Assembly (NCBI GenBank): GCA_016714815.1
Contig: JADKBZ010000013.1
Span: forward strand, 124,001 to 188,000
Length of the DNA: 64,000 nt
Reading direction: 5' to 3'
Origin: Holophagales bacterium
GTDB taxonomy: Bacteria > Acidobacteriota > Thermoanaerobaculia > UBA5066
Shown here: positions 29,117-37,552 of the stretch, piece after piece
Position numbering within the stretch: position 1 is the stretch's first letter
How the letters are laid out: each line of letters starts with the position of its first letter
Program-made: the position numbers and the translations under genes
The notes under the pieces: generated by a model
What the model saw: the letters and a program-made list of their open reading frames with translations, nothing else
Told to the model about the DNA's origin: nothing
Databases searched by the model: none

Positions 29117-29187
29117 GCAGAGGACGAGCGCCGCGAACGCCGCTCGAGGGAGCGGGGACCGGTGAGAGAGCGGGCCGGGCAGCAGGC

Positions 29188-29445
29188 TCAGGACGCGCGG
29201 GCCCCGGCGGGGAGGGCCTCTTCCACGAGCATGACCGGGATGTCCGAGACGATCGGGTAGACCCGGCCGCAGGCGGCGCAGTGAAGCCCTTCGGTCACGA
29301 CCGGCTCCTCGTCGCGGAACTTGTCGCGGTACTTCTCGACGACCTGCGCGGCCGCTCCGGCCTCCAGGGAGCAGAGGGTCACGGACGGCCGCGTGTCGCA
29401 GGCCGGGCAGGCGAGGATGGCGAGGAGCTCGGGATCGACGGCCAT
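29188..29445 (-). CDS. Trm112/YcaR family zinc-ribbon protein
   Basis: 85 residues with the N-terminal LLAILACPAC and a second CAAC pair near residue 56, giving four cysteines for one zinc. The C-terminal YPIVSDIPVML segment is diagnostic for the family. Such proteins partner methyltransferases or sit beside lipid A and glycan genes; the next gene encodes an O-antigen ligase. The exact role is unknown. Confidence 0.88.
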   Translation of the reverse strand: MAVDPELLAILACPACDTRPSVTLCSLEAGAAAQVVEKYRDKFRDEEPVVTEGLHCAACGRVYPIVSDIPVMLVEEALPAGARAS

Positions 29446-29534
29446 GCCCGGATGCTAGCAGGAGGCGCGCCCGTCGTGATGGACCGCACGGGCCCTCTCC
29501 TGCGAAACGGCACGGGCCGCTTCTTGGAGCGCTC

Positions 29535-30326
29535 TCAGCCGCCCAGCTTTTCCTGGATCGGGGTGATCGCCCGGGCCTTCCCGGTCGCCTCGTCCACGTC
29601 GACGACGGCGCCGCAAAGGCGGACGTCGCGCGTGGCCGTCTCCATCCCGCGGGGTGTCTGGAACCGGAAGCGCTCGAGGATGTTCTTCGGGTCGAAACCG
29701 ATGATCCCCTCGTAGGCCCCCGTCATCCCGGCGTCGCCCTGGTAGGCGGTTCCCTTTGGAAGGATCCGGGCGTCGGCCGTCGGGACGTGCGTGTGCGTCC
29801 CGATGACGAGCGAGGCGCGCCCGTCGAACCACCACCCCGTCGCCTGCTTCTCCGACGTCGCCTCGGCGTGGATGTCGACCACGACGACCTTCAGCTCCGG
29901 GCAGGCGGCCTTCATCTCCAGGAGGCAGGCGTCGCCGACCCGGAACGGCGAGTCCGTCGCGGCCATGAATACCTGCCCCTGAAGGTTCAGGACGCCGACC
30001 GGGATCCCCGCGGGCGTCGACTGGATGGACCAGCCCCGGCCCGGGTTTCCTGGCGGGTAGTTCGCGGGGCGGATGAGGTTCGGGATGTCGTCGAGGAGCG
30101 GAACGAAGTCTTTCTTGTCCCAGATGTGGTTGCCCGAGGTAAAGACGTCGATGGGGAGCTTCGAGAGCTCCGCGAAGATCTCCACGGTGACGCCGAACCC
30201 GCCGGCGGCGTTCTCGACGTTGACCACGGTGAAGTCGATCGCCTCGCGGGCGATCACCTTTTCCAGCAGGACGAGGGCCTTGCGGCCCGGCTTTCCGACG
30301 ACGTCTCCGACGAACAGGAGCTTCAC
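29535..30326 (-). CDS. ymdB: YmdB-type metallophosphoesterase (TIGR00282 family)
   Basis: 263 residues. The dinuclear metal site is visible in order: LFVGDVVGKPGR at the N-terminus, NVENAAGGFG, TSGNHIWDKK, DIHAEATSEK and GTHTHVPTAD. Family members hydrolyse cyclic mononucleotides and are usually encoded directly after rny, as here. The B. subtilis homologue affects biofilm and sporulation decisions and the RNase Y regulon. Confidence 0.93.
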   Translation of the reverse strand: MKLLFVGDVVGKPGRKALVLLEKVIAREAIDFTVVNVENAAGGFGVTVEIFAELSKLPIDVFTSGNHIWDKKDFVPLLDDIPNLIRPANYPPGNPGRGWSIQSTPAGIPVGVLNLQGQVFMAATDSPFRVGDACLLEMKAACPELKVVVVDIHAEATSEKQATGWWFDGRASLVIGTHTHVPTADARILPKGTAYQGDAGMTGAYEGIIGFDPKNILERFRFQTPRGMETATRDVRLCGAVVDVDEATGKARAITPIQEKLGG

Positions 30327-30357
30327 GACCTGGTCCTTTCCGGGGGCTCTGACGAAC

Positions 30358-30383
30358 CCGCCCCGGGGTATCCCCCGGGGCGG
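30358..30383 (-). terminator. Perfect 11-bp hairpin between rny and ymdB
   Basis: CCGCCCCGGGG and CCCCGGGGCGG are separated by a 4-base loop. It lies 25 bp past the rny stop with no T-run on the minus strand, so it is either an attenuating or processing hairpin or a weak terminator separating rny from ymdB. Confidence 0.5.
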
Positions 30384-30407
30384 CGAGTCTACGATTTCCT
30401 GCCGAGC

Positions 30408-32036
30408 CTACTTGGCGTATTCGACTGCGCGGGTCTCGCGAATGACGGTGATCCGGATCTGCCCGGGGTACTGGAGCTCGGACTGGATCCGCTTGGCGAG
30501 GTCCTTCGACATCCAGAAGCAGTCGGCGTCGGTCACCTGCTTGGCGTCGACGATGACGCGCAGCTCGCGTCCCGCCTGGATGGCGAAGGTCTTCTCGACC
30601 CCCTTCATCCCCTGCGTCATCAGCTCGAGCTTCTCGAGGCGCTTGACGTACGTCTCGATGATCTCGCGCCGCGCGCCGGGACGGGCGGCCGAGATGGCGT
30701 CGGCGGCGTTCACGAGGACCGCCTCGATCGTCCTCGGCTCGTAGTCGCCGTGGTGGCACTCCATGCCGTGGATCACGGCCTCGCTCTCGCCGTACTTCTT
30801 GAGGAGCTGCCGGCCGAGCTCGAGGTGCGTCCCCTCCTGCTCCCGGTCGATCGCCTTGCCGATGTCGTGGAGGATGCCGGCGCGCTTGGCGACGGCGACG
30901 TCGACCTTCAGCTCGCTCGCCATGTGGCACGCGGCCCAGGCGACTTCCTTCGAGTGCTGCAGGACGCTCTGCCCGTAGCTCGTCCGGTACTTGAGGCGCC
31001 CGAGGAGCTTCACGAGCTCGGGGTGGAGGTCGGCGATGCCGAACTCGTAGGCCGCGGCCTCGCCGGTTTTCTTGAGGTCTTCCCAGAGCTCGGCGCGGAC
31101 CTTCTCGACGACCTCCTCGATCCGGGCGGGGTGGATCCGCCCGTCCTGAATGAGCCGCTCGAGCGCGCGCCGGGCGACCTCGCGCCGGATCGGGTCGAAC
31201 GAGGAGAGGAGGACCGCTTCCGGGGTGTCGTCGATGATGATGTCGACCCCGGTGGCCGCCTCGACGGCGCGGATGTTCCGCCCCTCGCGGCCGATGATCC
31301 GCCCCTTCATCTCGTCGCTCGGCAGGTCGAGGACGGTGACGGTCGTCTCGGCGACGTAGTCCGAGGCCATCCGCTGGGTCGTCATCGCCAGGAGGCGCTT
31401 CGCCTTCATCTGGGCGTTGTCGACGGCGTCTTCCTCGATGCGCCGGATGAGGCCGGTCGCCTCGAGCCGGGCCTCGTTCTCGAGGTCGCGGATGAGGTCC
31501 TTCTTCGCCTGCTCGGTCGTCAGCCCCGCGATCTGCTCGAGCTTGGCCCGCTGAGCGGCCACCAGAGCATCGGCTTCCTTCTGGGCCTCCGCCTCGATCT
31601 CCTCGGCACGCTTCTCGCGCTTGTCGAGGTTCTTCGACCGGTTTTCGGCGTCCTGTTCCCGCTTCTCGGCGGTGCCTATCTTCCGGTCGAGCGACTCCTC
31701 CTTGGTGAGGAGCCTCTTCTCGAGCTCGACGAGCTCGTTGCGCCGGCGCGCGACCTCCTCGTCGACGGCCTCGCGGGCCTTGAGGAGATGCTCCTTGGCG
31801 TCGAGCTCGGCTTTCTGCGCGGTGGCCGCGGCCCGCTGGGCGAGGCCCTCGGCCTTGCGGACCTCCGCCTCCGCCTGCAGCTTTGCGGTCTCGAGGACTT
31901 TCTTCGCCTCGAGGTCGGCAAGGGCCCGCGCCTGCTCCGCGTTCCCTTTGGTCTTCGTCGCGAAGACGAAGAACGCCACCGCCGCCACAAAGAGGATCGC
32001 GGCTACGGCGATGGCGACGTAACTAGCTGGATTCAC
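30408..32036 (-). CDS. rny: Ribonuclease Y
   Basis: 542 residues. An N-terminal membrane anchor (AIAVAAILFVAAVAFFVFA) precedes a ~180-residue coiled coil rich in Lys/Glu/Ala, then a KH domain with GRIIGREGRNIRA (around 220-235) and an HD domain with the metal site GILHDIGKAID. RNase Y initiates mRNA decay at the inner face of the membrane. It follows zapA and the 6S RNA and precedes ymdB, a conserved neighbourhood. Confidence 0.97.
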   Translation of the reverse strand: MNPASYVAIAVAAILFVAAVAFFVFATKTKGNAEQARALADLEAKKVLETAKLQAEAEVRKAEGLAQRAAATAQKAELDAKEHLLKAREAVDEEVARRRNELVELEKRLLTKEESLDRKIGTAEKREQDAENRSKNLDKREKRAEEIEAEAQKEADALVAAQRAKLEQIAGLTTEQAKKDLIRDLENEARLEATGLIRRIEEDAVDNAQMKAKRLLAMTTQRMASDYVAETTVTVLDLPSDEMKGRIIGREGRNIRAVEAATGVDIIIDDTPEAVLLSSFDPIRREVARRALERLIQDGRIHPARIEEVVEKVRAELWEDLKKTGEAAAYEFGIADLHPELVKLLGRLKYRTSYGQSVLQHSKEVAWAACHMASELKVDVAVAKRAGILHDIGKAIDREQEGTHLELGRQLLKKYGESEAVIHGMECHHGDYEPRTIEAVLVNAADAISAARPGARREIIETYVKRLEKLELMTQGMKGVEKTFAIQAGRELRVIVDAKQVTDADCFWMSKDLAKRIQSELQYPGQIRITVIRETRAVEYAK

Positions 32037-32155
32037 CTGTAGTCCCCCTCGTCTCGAATGTCATCGAGGGTGACCCTGTGCCGGGAAGCGGGAACGAGAG
32101 ACCGGGGATTACTGCCGCTATGACATCCTCGAGGGGAAAAGGCCCCCGCCTCGGC

Positions 32156-32310
32156 CGTGTGAGCCTGAGTCTTTGAACCCTCGGTAAACCAGGGCGAACG
32201 CCCCGGGGCGACCCGTCAGTTCCCCGGCCGGAGCCGGGGCATCACAGGGTGGCCGGGCTTCGGGACGTTCAGGGTTCAAATATCGGTTCAAGGACATGCG
32301 CTCAATCACG
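32156..32310 (-). ncRNA. ssrS: 6S RNA
   Basis: Between zapA and rny, the classical location, the minus strand holds the conserved CCGATATTT block. It is followed by TTTGAACCCT, which pairs perfectly with AGGGTTCAAA about 100 nt later. The closing stem is CGTG..TGAGC with GCTCA..CACG (32300-32310 and 32156-32164). The region between contains GC-rich hairpins and an unpaired bubble, as expected for the RNA that mimics an open promoter and sequesters housekeeping RNA polymerase. Ends are approximate; the transcript probably extends 10-20 nt each side. Confidence 0.8.
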
Positions 32311-32329
32311 CACCGCGCAGGGTGCCAAG

Positions 32330-32662
32330 TCATTCTGTTCCGGCCCTTGCCGGGATCTCCTCTGGCAGGATTCCCAGGATCTCGTCCAGTTTCTCGACGA
32401 GGCGGCCCGCTACGGGCACGAGCCGCCCCGGATCACCCATCCGGGTCTTCAATCGGTATTGGTGGAACTCGTCGGAGACGTTCAGGGCCGTCAGGATGGC
32501 GATCTTCGTCGAGTCGACGGTCGGGGCGTGGGCCGCCACCTCCCGCATCTTCTTGTCCACGAAGGCGGCGAGGTCGAGGATGTACTCCGCCTCTCCGGCC
32601 GCGCGGACCGAATACGTCTGTCCGAAGATCTCTACCTGGATCACGGTCGGCCTGTTCTCCAT
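32330..32662 (-). CDS. zapA: Cell division protein ZapA
   Basis: 110 residues. The N-terminal ZapA fold is clear (VIQVEIFGQTYSVRA, then EAEYILDLAAFVDKKMREVA) and is followed by the helical region (KIAILTALNVSDEF). It binds and bundles FtsZ at midcell. An unusual C-terminal tail (PARAGTE) is low complexity. The 6S RNA gene follows directly, as in many bacteria. Confidence 0.92.
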   Translation of the reverse strand: MENRPTVIQVEIFGQTYSVRAAGEAEYILDLAAFVDKKMREVAAHAPTVDSTKIAILTALNVSDEFHQYRLKTRMGDPGRLVPVAGRLVEKLDEILGILPEEIPARAGTE

Positions 32663-32713
32663 CCCGGCAGCTCTCCTTCTCTGCTGCCGATCGGGAGAAT
32701 AGCACGCGGCGGC

Positions 32714-33070
32714 TCAGCCTTCGGCCGCCGGCTCCTCCAAGCTCTTGACCAGACGCTCGATACGGGCACGGACCTCTTCCCGCTCGACGTCCATCCGGGA
32801 GAGTTTCTCGTTCAGCTCGGCCACGTGGACGGCCCCCTCGCGGCTGTCGGACAGCTCGGCCTTGAACCGGTCCCGCTCGGCGGCGGTCTCCTCCAGCGCG
32901 GCCCGGAGGCGTCCGTTCTCGGCGGCGCTCCCCTGCACCGCCGAAAGGAGCCGCGCGACCCGCTCTTCCATGGCCGAGAGGAGATGCTCGAGCTCCGTGA
33001 CCGCCGGGGCCGTGGCCGGCTCCTCGGCGGGGGCCTTTTCCTTCTTTCCGCTCATCTCGTTCTCCTTCAA
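32714..33070 (-). CDS. Small coiled-coil protein, possible ZapB-like division factor
   Basis: 118 residues. After a charged, Ala/Pro-rich N-terminal 25 residues the whole chain is predicted coiled coil (heptads through LLSAMEERVARLL and ELNEKLSRMDVER). Its start overlaps the pheT stop (ATGA), and zapA follows 51 bp later, so it is transcribed with a division gene. A cell-division helper role is inferred from context only; no sequence motif proves it. Confidence 0.7.
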   Translation of the reverse strand: MKENEMSGKKEKAPAEEPATAPAVTELEHLLSAMEERVARLLSAVQGSAAENGRLRAALEETAAERDRFKAELSDSREGAVHVAELNEKLSRMDVEREEVRARIERLVKSLEEPAAEG

Positions 33071-35133
33071 GCAATTCCATCCACGGCCGTGTCCGGCACG
33101 AGGAGAAGGCGCCGGGCGGCTTCGTCGCGCCAGCGGTTGATCTCGTCCCTCCCGAGGGAGCGTTCCTGCGATCCGAAGGCGACCGTGAGGGTCGTCTTGA
33201 CGAAGCCGTCGGCAACTCCGGCTCCCCGCCAGAGGTACTTCGCGTCCACCCGCAGGAGCTCGGCCGGGGCGCCGTTCCGGACCGCCGATTCGAGCGTCTT
33301 CCAGGCCATGGTGAGGGGGTGGGTCACGGTGAGGTCAACGTCGCTTCCCGGGAAGCGCGACGGCATCTCCACGTTCGAGGGAGGGGGCGGCACCGGGATC
33401 GCCGCGACGTCGACGTCCGCGACGACCGCCTCGCCGAGATCCCACGCGGTGGCCAGGGCTCCGGAGAGAACGCCGACCCAGCCGACGACCACCCCGTCCG
33501 CCACGACCTCGGCCGACCGGCCCGGGGCCAGGAACGGAATCGTCGCGGGCCGGAGTTCTGGCGAGGCGGCGCCGAAGCCGGCGAAGAGAGCGGCCACCGC
33601 GCCCGAGCCGTCGTAGAAGTCCGCCGGGCGCGACTCGGCGGCCCAGTGGGTCCCGCGGCGCCCGTGAAGGAGGACCGCCGCGCGCCGGCTCTCGACCGGG
33701 TGCCCCGCGACGAGGGCGTACGAGCGCCCGACCTCGAAGAGGGCGAGGTCGGAAAGGCCCCGCCGGACGTTGTGCCGCGCGGCCCTGAGGAGGCCGATGA
33801 CCGGCGTCGAGCGCATCGTCGTGAACGGCTCGCCGAGGGCGTTCGAGATGACCGGGGCCGAGCCCTCGACCGCCGAGACGAACGGGGCGTTCTCGTCGGC
33901 CGAGACGAACGAGTAGCTGCACGCCTCGACGAAGCCCGCCGCGGCGAGGAGATCGCGGGCGCGGTCCTCCCGGGCGAGGATCGGCTCCGACCAGGTCGGG
34001 TTGAACGGGGGCGGGAGCGCCTCGGGGAGCGCGCCGTAGCCGACGACCCGGATGACCTCCTCGATCAGGTCGCACTCCTGGTCGACGTCGATCCGCCAGC
34101 TCGGGACCGTCACGGAGAGGACTCCCGGCTCCACCTCCGCCACGCCGAAGGCGAGGGCGGTGAGGATCTCGACGCAGCGCGCGAACGGCACGTCCATCCC
34201 GAGGAACGAGACGAGCCGCGCGTGGCGGAGCTTCACGACCTTCGGCGGGATCTCCCGCGCGAGGGTGTCGATCACGCCCCGGGCCACCGTCCCGCCGCAG
34301 TCGGCCACGAGGAGCGCCGTGACGCGATTGAGCCCCTCGACGGTGGTCGCCGGGTCGGTCCCGCGCTCGAAGCGGTGCGAGGCGTCGGTGTGCATTCCGT
34401 GGAGCCGGGCCGTCTTGCGCACCGCCGTGGCGCTGAAGTGGGCCGACTCGAGGAGGACGCGCGTCGTCGACGGCGTGATCGCGGTGTGAAGCCCCCCCAT
34501 GACGCCCGCGAGGGCGACGGGGCGCTCGGCATCCGCGATGACGAGGTGCTCGGGCGAGAGCGTCCGCTCGACGCCGTCGAGCGTGACGAGCGTCTCCCCT
34601 GCCCGCGCCCGCCGCACGACGATCGCCGGGAGCCCGTCCGCCCCTTTCGAGAGCGTGTCGAGGTCGAAGGCGTGAAGCGGCTGGCCGAGGTCCCAAAGGA
34701 CGTGGTTCGTCGCGTCGACCGGGGAGCTGATCGGGTTCATCCCGAGCGCCTGGAGCCGTCCCTGGACGGCCGCGGAGGCCTCGCGCACCCGGACCCCCTC
34801 GACGACCCGCGCCGAGTAGCGCGAGCAGAGGGCGGGCTCCTCGATCGTCACCGTCGCCAGCGACGCCGCCGCGACCGGCCCTTCGGCGGGCGCCGGGGCG
34901 GCCACGTCCCGGAACTCCCGTCCGAGGGCGCAGGCCGCCTCGCGGGCGAGGCCGCGGTGGTTCATCCCGTCGGGGCGGTTCGCCGTCAGCTCGACGTCGA
35001 GGACGGCGTCGCCGCCCTCCCCTTCCGTCCCTTCGACGATGAAGCCGACGTCGGTCAGGCGGCGGCGGACCGTCGCGAGATCGGGGAGCTCGCCGGGCAG
35101 GTACTGCCCGAGCCATTCGAGGCGGAATTTCAT
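33067..35133 (-). CDS. pheT: Phenylalanine-tRNA ligase beta subunit (short form)
   Basis: 688 residues, roughly 110 fewer than the usual ~800. The N-terminal MKFRLEWLGQYLP block passes directly into DVELTANRPD, so the OB-fold (EMAPII-like tRNA-binding) insertion usually at residues ~40-150 is absent. The B3/B4 editing region, B5 domain, catalytic-like core and C-terminal FDX-ACB anticodon-binding domain (from about residue 595) are present. It forms the alpha2-beta2 enzyme with PheS, encoded immediately upstream, and charges tRNA-Phe. Confidence 0.95.
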   Translation of the reverse strand: MKFRLEWLGQYLPGELPDLATVRRRLTDVGFIVEGTEGEGGDAVLDVELTANRPDGMNHRGLAREAACALGREFRDVAAPAPAEGPVAAASLATVTIEEPALCSRYSARVVEGVRVREASAAVQGRLQALGMNPISSPVDATNHVLWDLGQPLHAFDLDTLSKGADGLPAIVVRRARAGETLVTLDGVERTLSPEHLVIADAERPVALAGVMGGLHTAITPSTTRVLLESAHFSATAVRKTARLHGMHTDASHRFERGTDPATTVEGLNRVTALLVADCGGTVARGVIDTLAREIPPKVVKLRHARLVSFLGMDVPFARCVEILTALAFGVAEVEPGVLSVTVPSWRIDVDQECDLIEEVIRVVGYGALPEALPPPFNPTWSEPILAREDRARDLLAAAGFVEACSYSFVSADENAPFVSAVEGSAPVISNALGEPFTTMRSTPVIGLLRAARHNVRRGLSDLALFEVGRSYALVAGHPVESRRAAVLLHGRRGTHWAAESRPADFYDGSGAVAALFAGFGAASPELRPATIPFLAPGRSAEVVADGVVVGWVGVLSGALATAWDLGEAVVADVDVAAIPVPPPPSNVEMPSRFPGSDVDLTVTHPLTMAWKTLESAVRNGAPAELLRVDAKYLWRGAGVADGFVKTTLTVAFGSQERSLGRDEINRWRDEAARRLLLVPDTAVDGIA

Positions 35134-35196
35134 GGCGTTACACCGCTGCGGAAGCCGCGCGGCGGCTTCCGCATCTTCCGTACGCAGCGCGCACGA

Positions 35197-36327
35197 TCAA
35201 CTCCACGTCCGGTCGAGGAACCGGACGTCGTTCTCGAAGAGGAGGCGCAGGTCGGGAATGCCGTGGAGGAGCATGGTGATCCGGTCGATCCCCATCCCGA
35301 AGGCGAAGCCGGTGTAGCGCTCCGGGTCGATGCCGGCGGCGGCGAGGACGTTCGGGTGGACCATCCCGGCTCCCATGATCTCGATCCAGCCCGAGAAGGA
35401 GCAGATCCGGCACCCCTTCTCGCAGAAGGCGCAGCTCACCGCGCAGTCGACGCCCGGCTCGACGAACGGGAAGAACGTCGGCGCCAGGCGCACCTCGGCG
35501 CGCCCGCCGAAGAAGCTCTTCGCGAAGGCCGCGAGCGTCCCGCGCAGGTGGGCGAAGGTGATCCCCTCGTCGACGACGAGCCCTTCCATCTGGTGGAAGA
35601 CCGGGGAGTGCCGCGGGTCGATGTCGTCCTTGCGGTAGACGCGCCCCGGGCAGAGGACCCGGATGGGGGGCTTGCGGCTCTCCATCGTCCGCATCTGGAC
35701 GGGCGAGGTGTGCGTCCGGAGGAGGAGCGCGTCGCGCCCCGTCCCGCCCCCCTCGACGAAGAACGTGTCGACCGCGTCCCGCGCCGGGTGGTCGGGCGGG
35801 AAGTTCAGCGATTCGAAGTTGTACCAGTCCGTCTCGATCTCGGGCCCGTCGGCGATCTCGTAGCCGAGGCCGCGGAACGACGCCTCGATCCTCCGCCTCA
35901 CAACCGTCAGCGGGTGGAGGCGCCCGACGGGAGGGACGCGCGGCGGGAGCGTGACGTCGACGGCTTTCGCCGCCTCGGCGAGGGCCGCGGCGCGGGCCAG
36001 AGCCTCCGCCTCGAGAGCGTCGAGGCGCGCCTCGACCTCCTGCTTGAGGGCGTTCACGCCGGCACCGAAGGCGGACTTCTCCTCCTTCGGCACCTCCTTG
36101 AGGCGCGCCAGGAGCGCCGTGACGACGCCCTGCTTCTTGCCGAGCCAGCGGACCTTCAGCGCCGCGACGTCCGCCGGAAGGAAACCGCCGCGAGGGCTCG
36201 CGGCGGCTTCCGACTCGGTCAGTTCGGCGGCGAAGAGACCGCGGGCCTCCTCGACGGAGACCGGGCTCCCGGGGGACGCTGCCTGCGGCCCCCCGGACCC
36301 CCCGGCCTCGGGGCGATTACCGCTCAT
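35197..36327 (-). CDS. pheS: Phenylalanine-tRNA ligase alpha subunit
   Basis: 376 residues. The N-terminal coiled-coil arm (to ~120) precedes the class II catalytic core: motif 2 (LCPGRVYRKDDIDPRHSPVF) and motif 3 (FGMGIDRITML). A cysteine cluster, C-x3-C-x2-C-x3-C-x2-C around residues 300-312 before GWIEIMGAGMV, suggests bound metal, as seen in PheS from several phyla. Part of the thrS-infC-rpmI-rplT-pheS-pheT group; 63 bp separate it from pheT. Confidence 0.96.
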   Translation of the reverse strand: MSGNRPEAGGSGGPQAASPGSPVSVEEARGLFAAELTESEAAASPRGGFLPADVAALKVRWLGKKQGVVTALLARLKEVPKEEKSAFGAGVNALKQEVEARLDALEAEALARAAALAEAAKAVDVTLPPRVPPVGRLHPLTVVRRRIEASFRGLGYEIADGPEIETDWYNFESLNFPPDHPARDAVDTFFVEGGGTGRDALLLRTHTSPVQMRTMESRKPPIRVLCPGRVYRKDDIDPRHSPVFHQMEGLVVDEGITFAHLRGTLAAFAKSFFGGRAEVRLAPTFFPFVEPGVDCAVSCAFCEKGCRICSFSGWIEIMGAGMVHPNVLAAAGIDPERYTGFAFGMGIDRITMLLHGIPDLRLLFENDVRFLDRTWS

Positions 36328-36338
36328 CCCTCTCCGCC

Positions 36339-36701
36339 TCAGGCGGCGGCGAGGGCGCTCTTGGCGGACGAGACGAGCGCCGTGAAGCCCTTCGGGTCCT
36401 GGAAGGCGATCTCGGCGAGGACCTTGCGGTTCACGTCCGAGCCGGCCTTCTTCAGCCCCGCCACCAGCTGCGAGTAGCTGATGTCGTTCATCCGGGCGGC
36501 GGCGTTGATACGGGTGATCCAGAGCCCCCGGAACTCGCGCTTCTTCTGCTTGCGGTCGCGCGTGGCGTAGGCGAGCGAACGCTCGACCTGCAGCTCGGCG
36601 ATGCGGAAGCAGTTGTGCTTGGTTCCGTAGTAGCCCTTTGCCAGATCCAGGATCCTCTTCCGGCGATCCTTCCTCTTTGTTCCGCGCTTGACGCGAGGCA
36701 T
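36339..36701 (-). CDS. rplT: 50S ribosomal protein L20
   Basis: 120 residues with the standard MPRVKRG start, a basic N-terminal helix and the conserved YGTKHNCFRIA and LWITRINAA blocks. It binds 23S rRNA early in 50S assembly and in many bacteria represses its own operon. Follows rpmI by 21 bp and precedes pheS. Confidence 0.98.
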   Translation of the reverse strand: MPRVKRGTKRKDRRKRILDLAKGYYGTKHNCFRIAELQVERSLAYATRDRKQKKREFRGLWITRINAAARMNDISYSQLVAGLKKAGSDVNRKVLAEIAFQDPKGFTALVSSAKSALAAA

Positions 36702-36722
36702 GGCCTTATCTCCTCTTCCTTC

Positions 36723-36926
36723 TTACGCGTAGGGAAGCATCTTGCGGACGGTGTGCTCGTCGGCCTTCGCCACGAGCCCCGACTTGGCGAGCTGGCGCTT
36801 CCGGCCGGAGGCCTTCTTCGTCAGGATGTGCCGCGCCATCGCGTGGCCGCGCTTGAACTTGCCCTTTGCTGTGATCGTGAAGCGCTTCGCGGCGCCGCGG
36901 TGGGTCTTCCTCTTGTGGGTGGCCAT
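36723..36926 (-). CDS. rpmI: 50S ribosomal protein L35
   Basis: 67 residues, highly basic, with the characteristic THRGAAKRF and AMARHILTKK segments. It occupies the conserved infC-rpmI-rplT order; the gap to infC is 47 bp. Confidence 0.97.
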   Translation of the reverse strand: MATHKRKTHRGAAKRFTITAKGKFKRGHAMARHILTKKASGRKRQLAKSGLVAKADEHTVRKMLPYA

Positions 36927-36973
36927 GGGCCGGGTCTCCTTGCTCCGTGGGTGCGGTACTGAGGCCGGGGAAT

Positions 36974-37522
36974 CTAGTGCTTCTTCGGGGGTCCGAAGAT
37001 CAGGTGCATCCTGTTGCCGAGCATCTCGGGATTGCCCTCGGCGTGGGCCTTCCCCTCGAGGTCCTTGGCGAGGCGCTGGAGGACCTTGCGCCCGTTGTCG
37101 AGGCGGGACATCTCGCGGCCGCGGAACTGGATCGTGGCCTTGACCTTGTCGCCTTCCTCGAGGAACCGGACGATGTTCTTGATCTTGAAGTCGTAGTCGT
37201 GGTCGTCGATGTTCGGGCGGAACTTGACCTCCTTGACCTGGGTCACCTTCTGCTTCTTCTTCGACTCGTGCTCCTTCTTCTTCTTCTCGAAGGTGAACTT
37301 GCCGAAGTCCATGATCTTGCAGACGGGGGGCTGGGCCTGCTCCGCGATGATCACGACGTCGAGAGCCACCTCACGCGCCTTCGCGAGCGCGTCCTGTGGC
37401 GTGACGACCCCGAGCTGCTCGCCGTCCTCGGCGATGAGACGCACCTCGGGAAAACGAAGGATGTACTCGTTGATCGGGGAGTTTTTCTGTGGGGGAACCC
37501 GTGGACCGCCTCGAAAGAAAAT
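36974..37522 (-). CDS. infC: Translation initiation factor IF-3 with a rare AUU start
   Basis: The first standard start in frame (GTG, 37444) would remove the conserved N-terminus. Extending upstream gives NSPINEYILRFPEVRLIAED, matching the IF-3 start, and the frame begins with ATT at 37522, seven bases after a perfect AGGAGG (37530-37535). The resulting 182-residue protein matches E. coli IF-3 (180). Both domains are present (VCKIMDFGKF and KVKATIQFRGREM). In E. coli the AUU codon lets IF-3 repress its own translation, so the same control is likely here. Confidence 0.93.
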   Translation of the reverse strand: MFFRGGPRVPPQKNSPINEYILRFPEVRLIAEDGEQLGVVTPQDALAKAREVALDVVIIAEQAQPPVCKIMDFGKFTFEKKKKEHESKKKQKVTQVKEVKFRPNIDDHDYDFKIKNIVRFLEEGDKVKATIQFRGREMSRLDNGRKVLQRLAKDLEGKAHAEGNPEMLGNRMHLIFGPPKKH

Positions 37523-37529
37523 GGCGCTT

Positions 37530-37535
37530 CCTCCT
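37530..37535 (-). promoter_or_regulatory. Shine-Dalgarno sequence that fixes the infC AUU start
   Basis: AGGAGG on the minus strand, with a 7-nt spacer to the ATT codon at 37522. No comparable site precedes the GTG at 37444. It lies in the 30-bp gap between thrS and infC. Confidence 0.85.
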
Positions 37536-37552
37536 CTTCGTTACGACTACGT

